In this document: positions 55,713-63,624 of the stretch, piece after piece
Numbering within the stretch: the stretch's first letter is position 1
Layout: each line of letters opens with the position of its first letter
NCBI GenBank assembly: GCA_021816455.1
Contig: JAKAXU010000002.1
Span: 62,001 to 126,000 of the forward strand
Reading direction: 5' to 3'
DNA length: 64,000 nucleotides
DNA from: Acidobacteriota bacterium
GTDB taxonomy: Bacteria > Acidobacteriota > Terriglobia > Terriglobales > Acidobacteriaceae
Notes under the pieces: model-generated
Database searches by the model: none
Told to the model about the DNA's origin: nothing
What the model saw: the letters and a program-made list of their open reading frames with translations, nothing else
Made by a program: the position numbers and the translations under genes

Positions 55713-56633
55713 ATGTCAAAGAACATCTTTTTTGTCGGCCTCATTCTGGCTGCCAGCGGCTTGGTATCGCCACCTGTCGCACTGGCCGCCGGGCTGGCCT
55801 ATGGCTTGTCGTTCGAGCATCCGTTTCACCTGGATGCGCGCCGTCTGGCTCGTTTCCTGCTGCAGATTTCGGTTGTTGGCCTGGGCTTCGGCATGAACCT
55901 CACGGAGGTGCTGCGCGTCGGAGCTTCCGGTTTTCTTTACACGGCTGGCAGCATCAGCTTTGCGCTGCTGCTGGGTTGGCTGCTCGGCCACCTGCTGCGC
56001 GTGGAAAAAACCGCTTCGTTCCTGATCTCCGCGGGCACAGCCATCTGCGGTGGCAGCGCCATCGCCGCGCTCGCGCCCATTCTGCAGGCCGATGACGAGG
56101 CGATGGCTGTTTCGCTCGGAACCGTCTTCGTGCTCAACTCCGTCGCCTTGCTCATCTTTCCCGCCATCGGTTCGGCGCTGCACCTTTCGCAGACGCAATT
56201 CGGCCTCTGGGCCGCGCTTGCCATCCACGACACAAGCTCCGTAGTCGGTGCGGCCGCCAAGTACGGAGCCATTGCGCTGGCGGTGGGCGCCACCGTCAAG
56301 CTTGCCCGTGCACTCTGGATCGTGCCCGTCTCCGTCGCTACCGCCACTGCGCGCAAGAGCGGCGCACAGATCCAGTGGCCGTGGTTCATCCTCTTCTTCT
56401 GCCTGGCTGCGGTCGCCAACAGCTATCTGCCCGCGCTCCATGCGGTCGATGCGCAACTCAACCACCTCGGCGTTCTCGGCCTTACCGTCACGCTTTTCCT
56501 GATCGGGACAGGCATCCATCGCCAGACGCTGCGCGAGGTCGGCATCCGCCCGATGCTGCAAGGGGTACTGCTGTGGATTGTCGTCGGCGTTGGTTCCCTC
56601 TGGCTCATTCGTGGAGGATTCATTCACCTCTGA
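55713..56633 (+). CDS. YeiH-family putative sulfate/sulfite exporter
   Basis: A 306-residue integral-membrane protein with about nine to ten helices. YeiH marks are VGLGFGMNLTEVLRVG, FLISAGTAICGGSAIAALAP and LAIHDTSSVVGAAAKYG. The family is annotated as putative sulfate exporter; evidence for the substrate is limited. ATG at 55713 begins MSKNIFFVGLILAASG, as the family does; a frame upstream overlaps the LysR gene's 3' end. Position after a LysR gene agrees with regulation of the transporter by it. Confidence 0.88.
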   Translation: MSKNIFFVGLILAASGLVSPPVALAAGLAYGLSFEHPFHLDARRLARFLLQISVVGLGFGMNLTEVLRVGASGFLYTAGSISFALLLGWLLGHLLRVEKTASFLISAGTAICGGSAIAALAPILQADDEAMAVSLGTVFVLNSVALLIFPAIGSALHLSQTQFGLWAALAIHDTSSVVGAAAKYGAIALAVGATVKLARALWIVPVSVATATARKSGAQIQWPWFILFFCLAAVANSYLPALHAVDAQLNHLGVLGLTVTLFLIGTGIHRQTLREVGIRPMLQGVLLWIVVGVGSLWLIRGGFIHL

Positions 56634-56760
56634 GGTGCCAGAGCGTCTTCCCTGTAAGCAGTGTGAGCGAAAACGCTCCATCCCAAGCCACCGCAGACAA
56701 CCTGCGAACCCCGCTCTTCGATGGGCAAACATCTTTCGCAAAAACAACAATGCGCACAAA

Positions 56761-56801
56761 GAGCAAGGGCAGCGAAGCACTCCGCCTCGCTGCCCTTGCT
56801 C
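56761..56801. terminator. Bidirectional terminator hairpin
   Basis: GAGCAAGGGCAGCGA (56761-56775) pairs perfectly over 15 bp with TCGCTGCCCTTGCTC (56787-56801), loop 11 bases. It lies in the gap between the convergent YeiH (ending 56633) and TonB-domain (ending 56821, minus strand) genes. The tail on the minus strand is TTTGTG, on the plus strand TTACG, so it is probably used on both sides though the T-runs are short. Confidence 0.65.
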
Positions 56802-56820
56802 TTACGTAGTCCTGTTCCGT

Positions 56821-57909
56821 TTATTTCGTCGCAGGTGCCTGCGACGCGATCGTAATCGTCCCGTTCAGCCCCTGATACGGCTTCCCGTCGAAGTTGTACT
56901 CGATGGTGTCGGAGACCTCTACCGGCTGTCCATTCACCATATACGGCTGGAAGCGGTAATTGGTCACACAGTCTTCGGCTGCCTGCGCCAGGGGTCCCGG
57001 TCCCATTGCCGGGCCGTTCCCTTTCACCTTGCCGTCCTTTTCGATCACCACGGGCACTGAAACCACGCCAAACACCTGGTTGTTCCTCGCCTCGATCGGA
57101 TACTCGCACTCGGCAACGTGCACCGGCACCAGCGGCGGATCGCCCGGCTCATGGGCCAGAGGGAAGGCGACGGTTTTGCCGGTTGGCTTCAGCTCGGCGT
57201 CGCTACCCGCGGCCAGAGGCTCCAGCGTCGTGATTTCCAGGTCGGTCCCCAGTCGGTTGTAGGGCTTGATCTGCACCTTCGTCGCCACCTGTCGGCCGCC
57301 AACGGTTTTGAACTCCGAATACTCCGTCATCACCTTCGAGGTTGTCGTGTAGCGCAGGACGCCGCTCTTTGCGTCAAAGCAATAGCGTGGAAAAAGCAGG
57401 TCCGGATTCATGCCATGGGCCGCCGTCTCCGGATAGGTCACCGTCACACAGTTCAGCACCTCGCCGCTGAAGGTTCCTGCCTGCCCGGTCAGTTCCAGGT
57501 CGGCCGGATAATGCGCCGCCAGATGCAGCGGGTCCAACAGCGGCTGCGCGACTTCCATATTCAGCGCATTCAGGGGCAGCCGCGCTCCCTTGGTGGCTAC
57601 CTGCGCGGTCGGCGAAGTGCTCCACTCACCGGCAGTATTCTTCTTCTCGGTGTACTGGCGATGCCACACGCCCGCTCCGCTGCTCCACACCTCCAGCGTG
57701 CCGGATTCGGTCTCCTTGCCGGAGCGTATGTCATAGAGCGTGTAATTTGCCTTCAGATGATAGGCCGGAGCATCCGCTCCGCTCAATCCCGTCACCTTCG
57801 AGCCCTGGCTCAGCACCGCGCGCGCCGCCGGAGCCTGCGCAATGCCTGCCGAAGTCAGCGTTGCCGCCACCATCGCTCCTGCGCACCACCGGAAATATCT
57901 CAGATTCAT
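56821..57909 (-). CDS. Secreted TonB-C-like domain protein
   Basis: A 362-residue exported protein. ATG at 57909 has an ideal GGAGAGG; the signal peptide is WCAGAMVAATLTSAGIAQA. The first two thirds are beta-rich, with a lipoprotein-localisation-like pattern (YTLYDIRSGKETESGTLEVW). The C-terminal third is a TonB-C-like fold: VFGVVSVPVVIEKDGKVKG, then AAEDCVTNYRFQPYMVNGQP. No N-terminal membrane anchor other than the signal is seen, so it is more a TonB-C-domain periplasmic protein than a true TonB. Similar proteins are numerous in Acidobacteriota; function unknown. Confidence 0.8.
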   Translation of the reverse strand: MNLRYFRWCAGAMVAATLTSAGIAQAPAARAVLSQGSKVTGLSGADAPAYHLKANYTLYDIRSGKETESGTLEVWSSGAGVWHRQYTEKKNTAGEWSTSPTAQVATKGARLPLNALNMEVAQPLLDPLHLAAHYPADLELTGQAGTFSGEVLNCVTVTYPETAAHGMNPDLLFPRYCFDAKSGVLRYTTTSKVMTEYSEFKTVGGRQVATKVQIKPYNRLGTDLEITTLEPLAAGSDAELKPTGKTVAFPLAHEPGDPPLVPVHVAECEYPIEARNNQVFGVVSVPVVIEKDGKVKGNGPAMGPGPLAQAAEDCVTNYRFQPYMVNGQPVEVSDTIEYNFDGKPYQGLNGTITIASQAPATK

Positions 57910-58100
57910 TCGAGGCCTCTCCTTTTTTGCCTCTGAAGTGTACATCAATCGGTTTATCTCGCGACACTCTTCTGTAAAACCCATGCCCCGGTCGCCCAGA
58001 GATGGAAGCTCCGCTCCGCGACCATCTGCCATCTTCCACCGAACAAAGCCGACACGGGCACTCGCCTTCCCGGTGATACTGTATCTTCTGGGGATTCCTC

Positions 58101-59072
58101 ATGCTTCGCCGCACCCGCAGACTTCTCTGGATCATCGCCGCAGTACTGGTCTTCATCTCGGCCGCCGTCTTCCTGCGCTTCAAATCTCCGCCGGAGGCCG
58201 CGCGCCTGCTCCCGGAGTCCGATGGCATTCTCTACGTCAATCTCCGTCCGTTGCGCACTCTCTTTCATCCGCACCTCGCGCCGGTCACGCACGCGCCGGA
58301 GTATCAGCAGTTCCTGGATGCAACCGGCTTTGACTGGGAGCGCGACCTCGATCAGGCCGCCATCGCTCTGCATCGCATGTCCGACCCGCGCGGTCCCAAC
58401 GGCCCGGTCGCTTACTCCATGGTTCTGGTCGGCCGTCTGGATGGCCGCCGCATCGCTGCCTGGCTGACCGCACACGCTGCCGCGCGCGAGAACTACGACG
58501 GCCAGACCATCTACAGCCTGCTCAGCGAAGGCCGCGTCGTTCGCGTTGCACAGATCGGCTACGACACCATCGCCGTCTCCAACACACCCACCCCCGAGCA
58601 GATTCACTCGATTCTCGATCGTCACCGCACTGCGGCTCTGCCCTTCGCCGGCTCCACGCTGCTGGCCCGTCACTGGTCGGAGATTCCGCTGCTGTCCTTC
58701 GCCTGGGGCATGGGCCAGATCGGACTTCCCTTCACCCAAAGCGGAACTATCCACGTCTTCGGCTTCGCCCTGCCGCTTCCGCCGGAGACCACCTTTCTGG
58801 CCAGTCTGCGCTGGGTCGGTTCGCTTCGGCTGCGCGTCGAGGAGATCGCTCCCTCCGAACCGGTTGCCGTCAGCCAGGCCTCCAATCTCAGCCTGCTGCT
58901 GCTTCTGGCCCGCGGTGTCACCCAGCGTCTGGCACCTACGCCCGCCAACCGCGGCCTTCAGCAACTTTTGTCCGCAGCGCAGATTTCCAACCATCGCAAT
59001 CGCGTCACCATCCGCGCCACTCTGCCCGCCTCGACGGTCCTGAATCTCATCAACGGCGGAAGTAAGGAATAA
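58101..59072 (+). CDS. Membrane-anchored hypothetical protein (323 aa)
   Basis: I cannot name a family. The 323-residue protein has a basic N-terminus and one membrane helix (LLWIIAAVLVFISAAVFLRF), so the rest is periplasmic. The body reads LLPESDGILYVNLRPLRTLF, AIALHRMSDPRGPNGPVAYS, LVGRLDGRRIAAWLTAHA, which recalls the DUF3352-like "substrate-of-self" proteins that have similar LP..AD..Y.Vn patterns, but I am not sure. ATG at 58101 follows GGGGA. It is divergent from the TonB-domain gene and upstream of the interrupted mrr gene. Confidence 0.65.
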   Translation: MLRRTRRLLWIIAAVLVFISAAVFLRFKSPPEAARLLPESDGILYVNLRPLRTLFHPHLAPVTHAPEYQQFLDATGFDWERDLDQAAIALHRMSDPRGPNGPVAYSMVLVGRLDGRRIAAWLTAHAAARENYDGQTIYSLLSEGRVVRVAQIGYDTIAVSNTPTPEQIHSILDRHRTAALPFAGSTLLARHWSEIPLLSFAWGMGQIGLPFTQSGTIHVFGFALPLPPETTFLASLRWVGSLRLRVEEIAPSEPVAVSQASNLSLLLLLARGVTQRLAPTPANRGLQQLLSAAQISNHRNRVTIRATLPASTVLNLINGGSKE

Positions 59073-59366
59073 TTCTGCAACTCGCACCGAGGACTACCAT
59101 GTCGATTCCAGACTTTCAGACTTTGATGTTACCGGTATTGCGAATGGCGAATGAGGGTGAAGTTCGCATAGCAGATGTCGTGGAAAAACTTGCGAATGAG
59201 TTCAAACTGACACAGCAAGAACGAATGCAGCTCCTACCATCAGGGAAACAAACTACTTTTGCAAACCGAGTGCATTGGGCAAAATTCTATTTAGTCTCCA
59301 TCACCCGGTCTAAACCCACCGCCTTTAGGCGGTACGCTTTCAGCGTCAGTGCTTGATACTGGAAGG

Positions 59367-59810
59367 ATGGTGGAGTACCGGAAGAGTTCTCACGCGATTT
59401 GGGACGTGAAGTACCATGTTGTGTGGATCACGAAGTACCGATACAAGGTGCTGCGCGGTGAGATCGCGGTGCGAACGCGTGATCTGCTGCGTCAGATATG
59501 CGAAGGCAGGGAAGTTGTGATCGTGCAGGGGTCTGTAAGTCCGGATCATGTGCATATGCTGGTGAGTGTACCGCCGCAGTTGGCTCCTGCGAAGCTGGTG
59601 CAGTATATGAAGGGCCGTTCGAGCCGGTTGCTGCAAGACGAGTTTCCGCAGTTGAAGAAGCGTTATTGGGGGCAACATCTTTGGGATCGGGGGTACTTCT
59701 GTGCGAGCGTGGGCGCGGTGGACGAAGAGACGATTCGGAAGTACATCGAAAGCCAGCAGTGGGAAGACCCTGGGGAGAACTTCAAAATCACCGCGCCAAG
59801 CGAGCCTTGA
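59367..59810 (+). CDS. tnpA: IS200/IS605 transposase (Y1 HUH)
   Basis: A 147-residue single-tyrosine transposase. The HUH motif is in VSPDHVHMLVSVPP, the N-terminal strand is AIWDVKYHVVWITKYRYKVL, and the catalytic Tyr is probably the one in ASVGAVDEETIRKYIESQ, the family position. Starts at the ATG at 59367 after GGAAGG; a GTG 18 bases upstream is also in frame. Intact and probably functional. The element moves as single-stranded DNA through the terminal hairpins, as in IS608. Confidence 0.93.
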   Translation: MVEYRKSSHAIWDVKYHVVWITKYRYKVLRGEIAVRTRDLLRQICEGREVVIVQGSVSPDHVHMLVSVPPQLAPAKLVQYMKGRSSRLLQDEFPQLKKRYWGQHLWDRGYFCASVGAVDEETIRKYIESQQWEDPGENFKITAPSEP

Positions 59811-59812
59811 GA

Positions 59813-59901
59813 CGGCTCTCAGCCGGGAGCCTTGCAGGCGGCTTCAGCCGCAAGCAGGCGACTTTCAGTCGCAATCAAACCCACCGGCTTTCAGCCGGTG
59901 G
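59813..59901. repeat. Cluster of iterated small hairpins at IS right end
   Basis: Right after the tnpA stop are four hairpins in a row: CGGCT-CTC-AGCCG (59813-59825), GCGGCT-TC-AGCCGC (59838-59851), GCGACT-TTC-AGTCGC (59858-59872) and CCACCGGCT-TTC-AGCCGGTGG (59881-59901). All have a CT...AG closing pair and a short CTC, TC or TTC loop. ACGCT-TTC-AGCGT (59334-59346) at the left end has the same design. The pattern suggests copies of one recognition hairpin that have diverged in the stem only. Confidence 0.75.
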
Positions 59902-60831
59902 TCGTTTAGGCAAAGCAGGTTTGATAGAGCTGACGAAGCGTGCATATTTCCGCATCAGCGAAATCGGGCGCGGGGTACTGGCAAATCCACCAGAGAAAAT
60001 CGATATCAACTTTCTCACGCGTTTCCCGGACTTCAAACTATTTCGACAAGCAAGTAATACAGAAGAATTTTCAGAGGTAGCAACGGAATCACATGGAGCA
60101 ATTCAACAGCATCCGGAACAGACACCTGACGAGATTATGCGGGGTGCTTATCGGCAGTTGGAATTGGCACTTGCTGATGAATTGATCCAGCGAATCCGAT
60201 CAGGCTCTCCTGCATTCTTTGAGAGTGTGGTGGTGAGACTTCTGGTAGGAATGGGCTACGGCGGGTCGTTTAATGACGTAAGCAAAGCGCTTGTCGGAGG
60301 ATCCGGCGATGGCGGAGTCGATGGAGTGATTGATCAGGATCAACTTGGCTTGGATCGTATCTATGTTCAAGCAAAACGCTATACTGACGGCAACACTGTC
60401 GGCCCAGGAGCGATACGCGATTTTTTTGGCAGCCTAGATCGCTTCAAGGCAAACAAAGGTTTATTCGTCACTGCATCAACCTTTACCAAGTCTGCTCGGG
60501 AAACTGCAGAACTGCTCAGCAAGCGAATTGTTCTCATCGATGGCGACCAGTTAACTAGACTGATGATTCGCCACAGCATCGGTTGCCGGATAGAAGAAAC
60601 GTTGCATATCAAAAAGGTAGATGAGGAGTTCTTCGATTAACTTAGGCTCCCATTTTCCCGCACACCATCTTCACAGTAACCAGACTTTTTCATTCTTCGG
60701 ACTCCCAACTTGCAGGCCTCTCAGGCGGCAGAATAGTTTTACTCAGGTACAAAACTCAGATACAAAATAGTGCTGACTTGGGAAGGGGAGCAAATAAAGC
60801 AATTCAGCCAATTACTTAAAAAGAGGCGAGT

Positions 60832-62034
60832 CTACGGCTGCTTCAATCCCAGCGCCTGCACCACCCGTGGGTCCGGAACCGCTGCCTGACCTTCAGCCTT
60901 GGTCACCACGCCGAAGTTCCCGCGATAGTCCCACATCGTCCAGCCCATACCGTCGGCTTCGAGCGCCGTCCTCACGTCATGAATCCACCGCTGCCGCGCC
61001 GCCGGATCGGAGTGATCGCGAAAGGCGCCAAACTCATCGCAGACCACCGGCACGCCATTCGCATTGCCCCACGCTGCCGCCGCATCCAGCAGCAGCCGGA
61101 TATGCCGCGCATTCCAGTCGTCCAGAAAATATCGTTCCAGCTCCAGCCGGTCCGCTGCTCCGGCGTTCTTGCCCGGAATCTCCTGCAGCACGCTCTGCAT
61201 CGCCGACGTATCCGCGTCATCGGCCGGATACGGAACGCCATGCGTATACCGCCACCAGCCCGTCGACCAGCCCGCGCCCTGATGCGTGAACTCATACGGC
61301 TCATAAAAGTGGAAGTTGTAGATAAGATTTCCCTCGGAGAACGGCGTCAGCCGGAGCAGATCCTGCAGGCTGTCCCAGTGCGCTCCTACCGCCAGAATCG
61401 TATTCTCCGGTGCCGCCTGCCGGATTACTCCGATGGTCTGTGCTTCAATTCCGGCCCAGCGGAAATCGTCTTCCACCTCCGGCTCGTTCATCACCTCAAA
61501 GAAGATCATCTTCGGGTCGCGCGTCCGGAAGTGCGCCGCCAGCGCGCTCCACATCGCCTCAAAGCGGGCTACGCCATCGGTGCCCGTTCGCAGCCGGAAC
61601 TTGTAGTCCTCCTCCGGATGTACGTCCACAATCACTGCAAGGCCCTGCGCGATCATCTCGTCCACTGCGCGATCCACGCGCCCCAGGAACTCCGCATTCA
61701 GCCCGTCGGCACCCACCGAAGCGTGTGTCAGCGGGGCCGGATCGATGCTGAGCCGCACGTGATCAAAGCCCAGCTTCGCCATCAGTTGAATGTCGGCCTC
61801 ATCGATGTAGCTGTTGGTCCGGGCTGCTGAGTAGTCTCCGGTCGACTGGGCGAACCACATGGAGGCGTTGATGCCGCGCCGGAGATGCCCAGCCCGCTGA
61901 AAGGCCAGCTTTACACCCGCCGCGCGTCCTTCTATCTGCGCATCTGACTGCGCCGCTGTTTGCGCCGCCAATCGCGCCCCGCTCACCAGGGCAAGCACCA
62001 CACACAGGGATACTGCAACTCTGCGCATTGCCAT
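60832..62034 (-). CDS. Secreted GH5-family glycoside hydrolase (cellulase-like)
   Basis: A 400-residue exported enzyme of glycoside hydrolase family 5. A signal peptide (VAVSLCVVLALVSGARLAAQ) is followed by the barrel: GINASMWFAQSTGDY, DHVRLSIDPAPLT, VIVDVHPEED, then the acid/base Glu in FFEVMNEPEVEDD, NFHFYEPYEFTHQG, and the nucleophile Glu in VPVVCDEFGAF; GWTMWDYRGNFG closes the active site. It would hydrolyse beta-1,4-glucans or mannans; substrate cannot be settled. The ATG at 62034 or the one at 62028, which has better spacing from GGAG, is the start. The gene stands alone. Confidence 0.9.
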   Translation of the reverse strand: MAMRRVAVSLCVVLALVSGARLAAQTAAQSDAQIEGRAAGVKLAFQRAGHLRRGINASMWFAQSTGDYSAARTNSYIDEADIQLMAKLGFDHVRLSIDPAPLTHASVGADGLNAEFLGRVDRAVDEMIAQGLAVIVDVHPEEDYKFRLRTGTDGVARFEAMWSALAAHFRTRDPKMIFFEVMNEPEVEDDFRWAGIEAQTIGVIRQAAPENTILAVGAHWDSLQDLLRLTPFSEGNLIYNFHFYEPYEFTHQGAGWSTGWWRYTHGVPYPADDADTSAMQSVLQEIPGKNAGAADRLELERYFLDDWNARHIRLLLDAAAAWGNANGVPVVCDEFGAFRDHSDPAARQRWIHDVRTALEADGMGWTMWDYRGNFGVVTKAEGQAAVPDPRVVQALGLKQP

Positions 62035-62098
62035 GACTCCATCGGAAATCTCCGTTGGCTGATAACGATATCATTTGCTTCCACCGCTGTCATCCCGC

Positions 62099-63391
62099 TC
62101 ACATTCCGCCGAGTCCGCGCATCAGAAGCACCCCGGCCACGGCCGCCAGAATTCCGACCGGCATCACCCAGACGCCCACCCGCAGGAACTGGCGCGCACT
62201 CACCTCCAGCCCTTCGCGCCGCAGCGCAATCAGCCACAGAATTGTCGCCAGCGAGCCGGTCACCGACAGGTTCGATCCCAGGTCGATGCCCAGCATCACC
62301 GCCGCGCTCATCAGCATCTTCAGGTGCGCCTCCTGCGCCGCTGCTCCGGCAATCAATCCCAGCGGCAGGTTGTTGACGAGGTTGTTGCCCAATCCAATGG
62401 CAAAGCTCACCGCCAGCGCGCCGACCGCCGTTGGCATCACCTCGGCGTGTGCCAGAGCTGCCGAAGCCCATCGCAGCGCACCCACACCAATCATTGCGTC
62501 CACCAGCACGAACAACGCCGCGACCAGCCCCAGCGTCTTCCAGCTCACGCGGAGCAGCAGCGGAAGCGGAGATCGGCGCGCCTTCACGCTCACCATGACC
62601 GTCACCGCCATCGCCAGCAGACAGGTTGGCCATCCCAGGTCGATGCCTCGCGCGCTTGCCACCAGCAGCGCGGCAATCATGGCCGCCAGCCCACCAACAA
62701 CCATGCGCCCGTTCGCGCTGAGCCGCACCGCCGGTTGCTCGCCATGCTCGCTGGAGACAAGATCGCCCTGTGCCAACTCCTTCCGGAAGACCACTCGCAG
62801 CGCTAGGTATGTTGCCGCAATCGAGAGCAGGCTCGGTACCCCAAACGCCACCATCCAGTGCCCCAGCGTCGGCATCCGTCCACGAAAGACCACCAGATTC
62901 GCCGGATTCGAGATCGGCAACGCAAACGACGCCGCATTCGCCACCATTGCGCACGCATAGAGATAAGGCAGCGGCTTCACCCGCGCCCGCCGTACCGCCG
63001 TCAACACCGCCGGAGTCAGCACCACGGCCGTCGCATCGTTGGACATCAGCGCCGTCACGGCAATCCCAGCCAGATAGATCAGAGTGAAGAGCTTCACGCC
63101 GGAGACGCCGCCGTTTTCCGTGCCACCTGCTCCGACCACCGCCCGCGCCGCCACCCAATCGAAGACGCCTTCGCGCTCGGCCAGCGCCGACAGCAGCATC
63201 ATTCCCGTCAGGAAGAGATAGACATCCAGCCCTTCGCGCACCGCGTGCAGGGCCAGCCGCAGCGGCATCAGCCGAAGCGACACCAGCAGCAGCGCGCCTG
63301 CGCCCACCCACCATACCTCGGCGATTCCACGCGGACGCAACAACATCAGCAGAATGCTCGCCGCCACAATCAGCAGAATTGCTCCCGTCAC
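62099..63391 (-). CDS. ArsB/NhaD-type anion or sodium transporter
   Basis: A 430-residue membrane protein with about ten to twelve helices, of the ion-transporter superfamily (ArsB, CitM, NhaD, SLC13). Marks are LTALMSNDATAVVLTPAVL, FALPISNPANLVVF and the second-half repeat ISFAIGLGNNLVNNLPLGLI-like IGLGNNLVNNLPLGL plus GIDLGSNLSVTGSLATILW. Arsenite efflux is a possible role but no arsC or arsR is near. No suitable ATG is seen at the family N-terminus; GTG at 63391 (GRVTGAILLIVAAS) is proposed. It precedes GH5 on the same strand, 64 bp apart. Confidence 0.8.
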   Translation of the reverse strand: MTGAILLIVAASILLMLLRPRGIAEVWWVGAGALLLVSLRLMPLRLALHAVREGLDVYLFLTGMMLLSALAEREGVFDWVAARAVVGAGGTENGGVSGVKLFTLIYLAGIAVTALMSNDATAVVLTPAVLTAVRRARVKPLPYLYACAMVANAASFALPISNPANLVVFRGRMPTLGHWMVAFGVPSLLSIAATYLALRVVFRKELAQGDLVSSEHGEQPAVRLSANGRMVVGGLAAMIAALLVASARGIDLGWPTCLLAMAVTVMVSVKARRSPLPLLLRVSWKTLGLVAALFVLVDAMIGVGALRWASAALAHAEVMPTAVGALAVSFAIGLGNNLVNNLPLGLIAGAAAQEAHLKMLMSAAVMLGIDLGSNLSVTGSLATILWLIALRREGLEVSARQFLRVGVWVMPVGILAAVAGVLLMRGLGGM

Positions 63392-63624
63392 TCGACCCCC
63401 GTCTTCATCCGCTCGACACACACGCCCACTCCAAATCTGGGCGGCAACGCGTCGGCGCATCCGCGCGATTCGACGACAAAGCGTGAGCCTGCGGAGCGCT
63501 GTCCTAGTTTTACAGGACAAGCCAAAGCGCTCGCGAGAGGAAGTTGAGTCTCGTCGGCGCGGCGTCCCGTCTATAGTGAAACTGAAGCAACTCGGTTCGT
63601 CATCTTCCTGAAGGATCCTTGTGC

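Larger units (their letters stand above)
59295..59909 (+). mobile_element. IS200/IS605-type insertion sequence (tnpA only)
   Basis: The 615-bp element starts TCTCCATC and ends GTCGTTTAG. The pentamer TTTAG flanks the left side (59290-59294) and also closes the right end (59905-59909), as for an element that inserts 3' of a short target without duplicating it. The direct repeat AAACCCACCG is seen near both ends (59312-59321 and 59877-59886), each followed by a hairpin: ACCGCC-TTTA-GGCGGT on the left (59318-59333) and CCACCGGCT-TTC-AGCCGGTGG on the right (59881-59901). Removing it precisely restores the mrr frame. It has tnpA but no tnpB. Confidence 0.88.
59099..60640 (+). pseudogene. mrr: mrr restriction endonuclease gene interrupted by an IS element
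   Basis: Mrr is a type IV restriction enzyme acting on modified DNA. The N-terminal part (59099-59294, MSIPDFQTLMLPVLRMANEG...) and the C-terminal part (59910-60640) read as one protein when the 615-bp insertion 59295-59909 is removed: codon 65 TTA, codon 66 GGC restored, 308 residues in total, close to the 304 of E. coli Mrr. The reconstructed protein has the winged N-terminal domain and the catalytic domain: VVRLLVGMGYGGSFND, GGSGDGGVDGVIDQDQLGLD and YVQAKRYTDG (PD-(D/E)XK with the QAK). The gene is more AT-rich than neighbours. As it stands it is unlikely to make an active enzyme. Confidence 0.9.
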
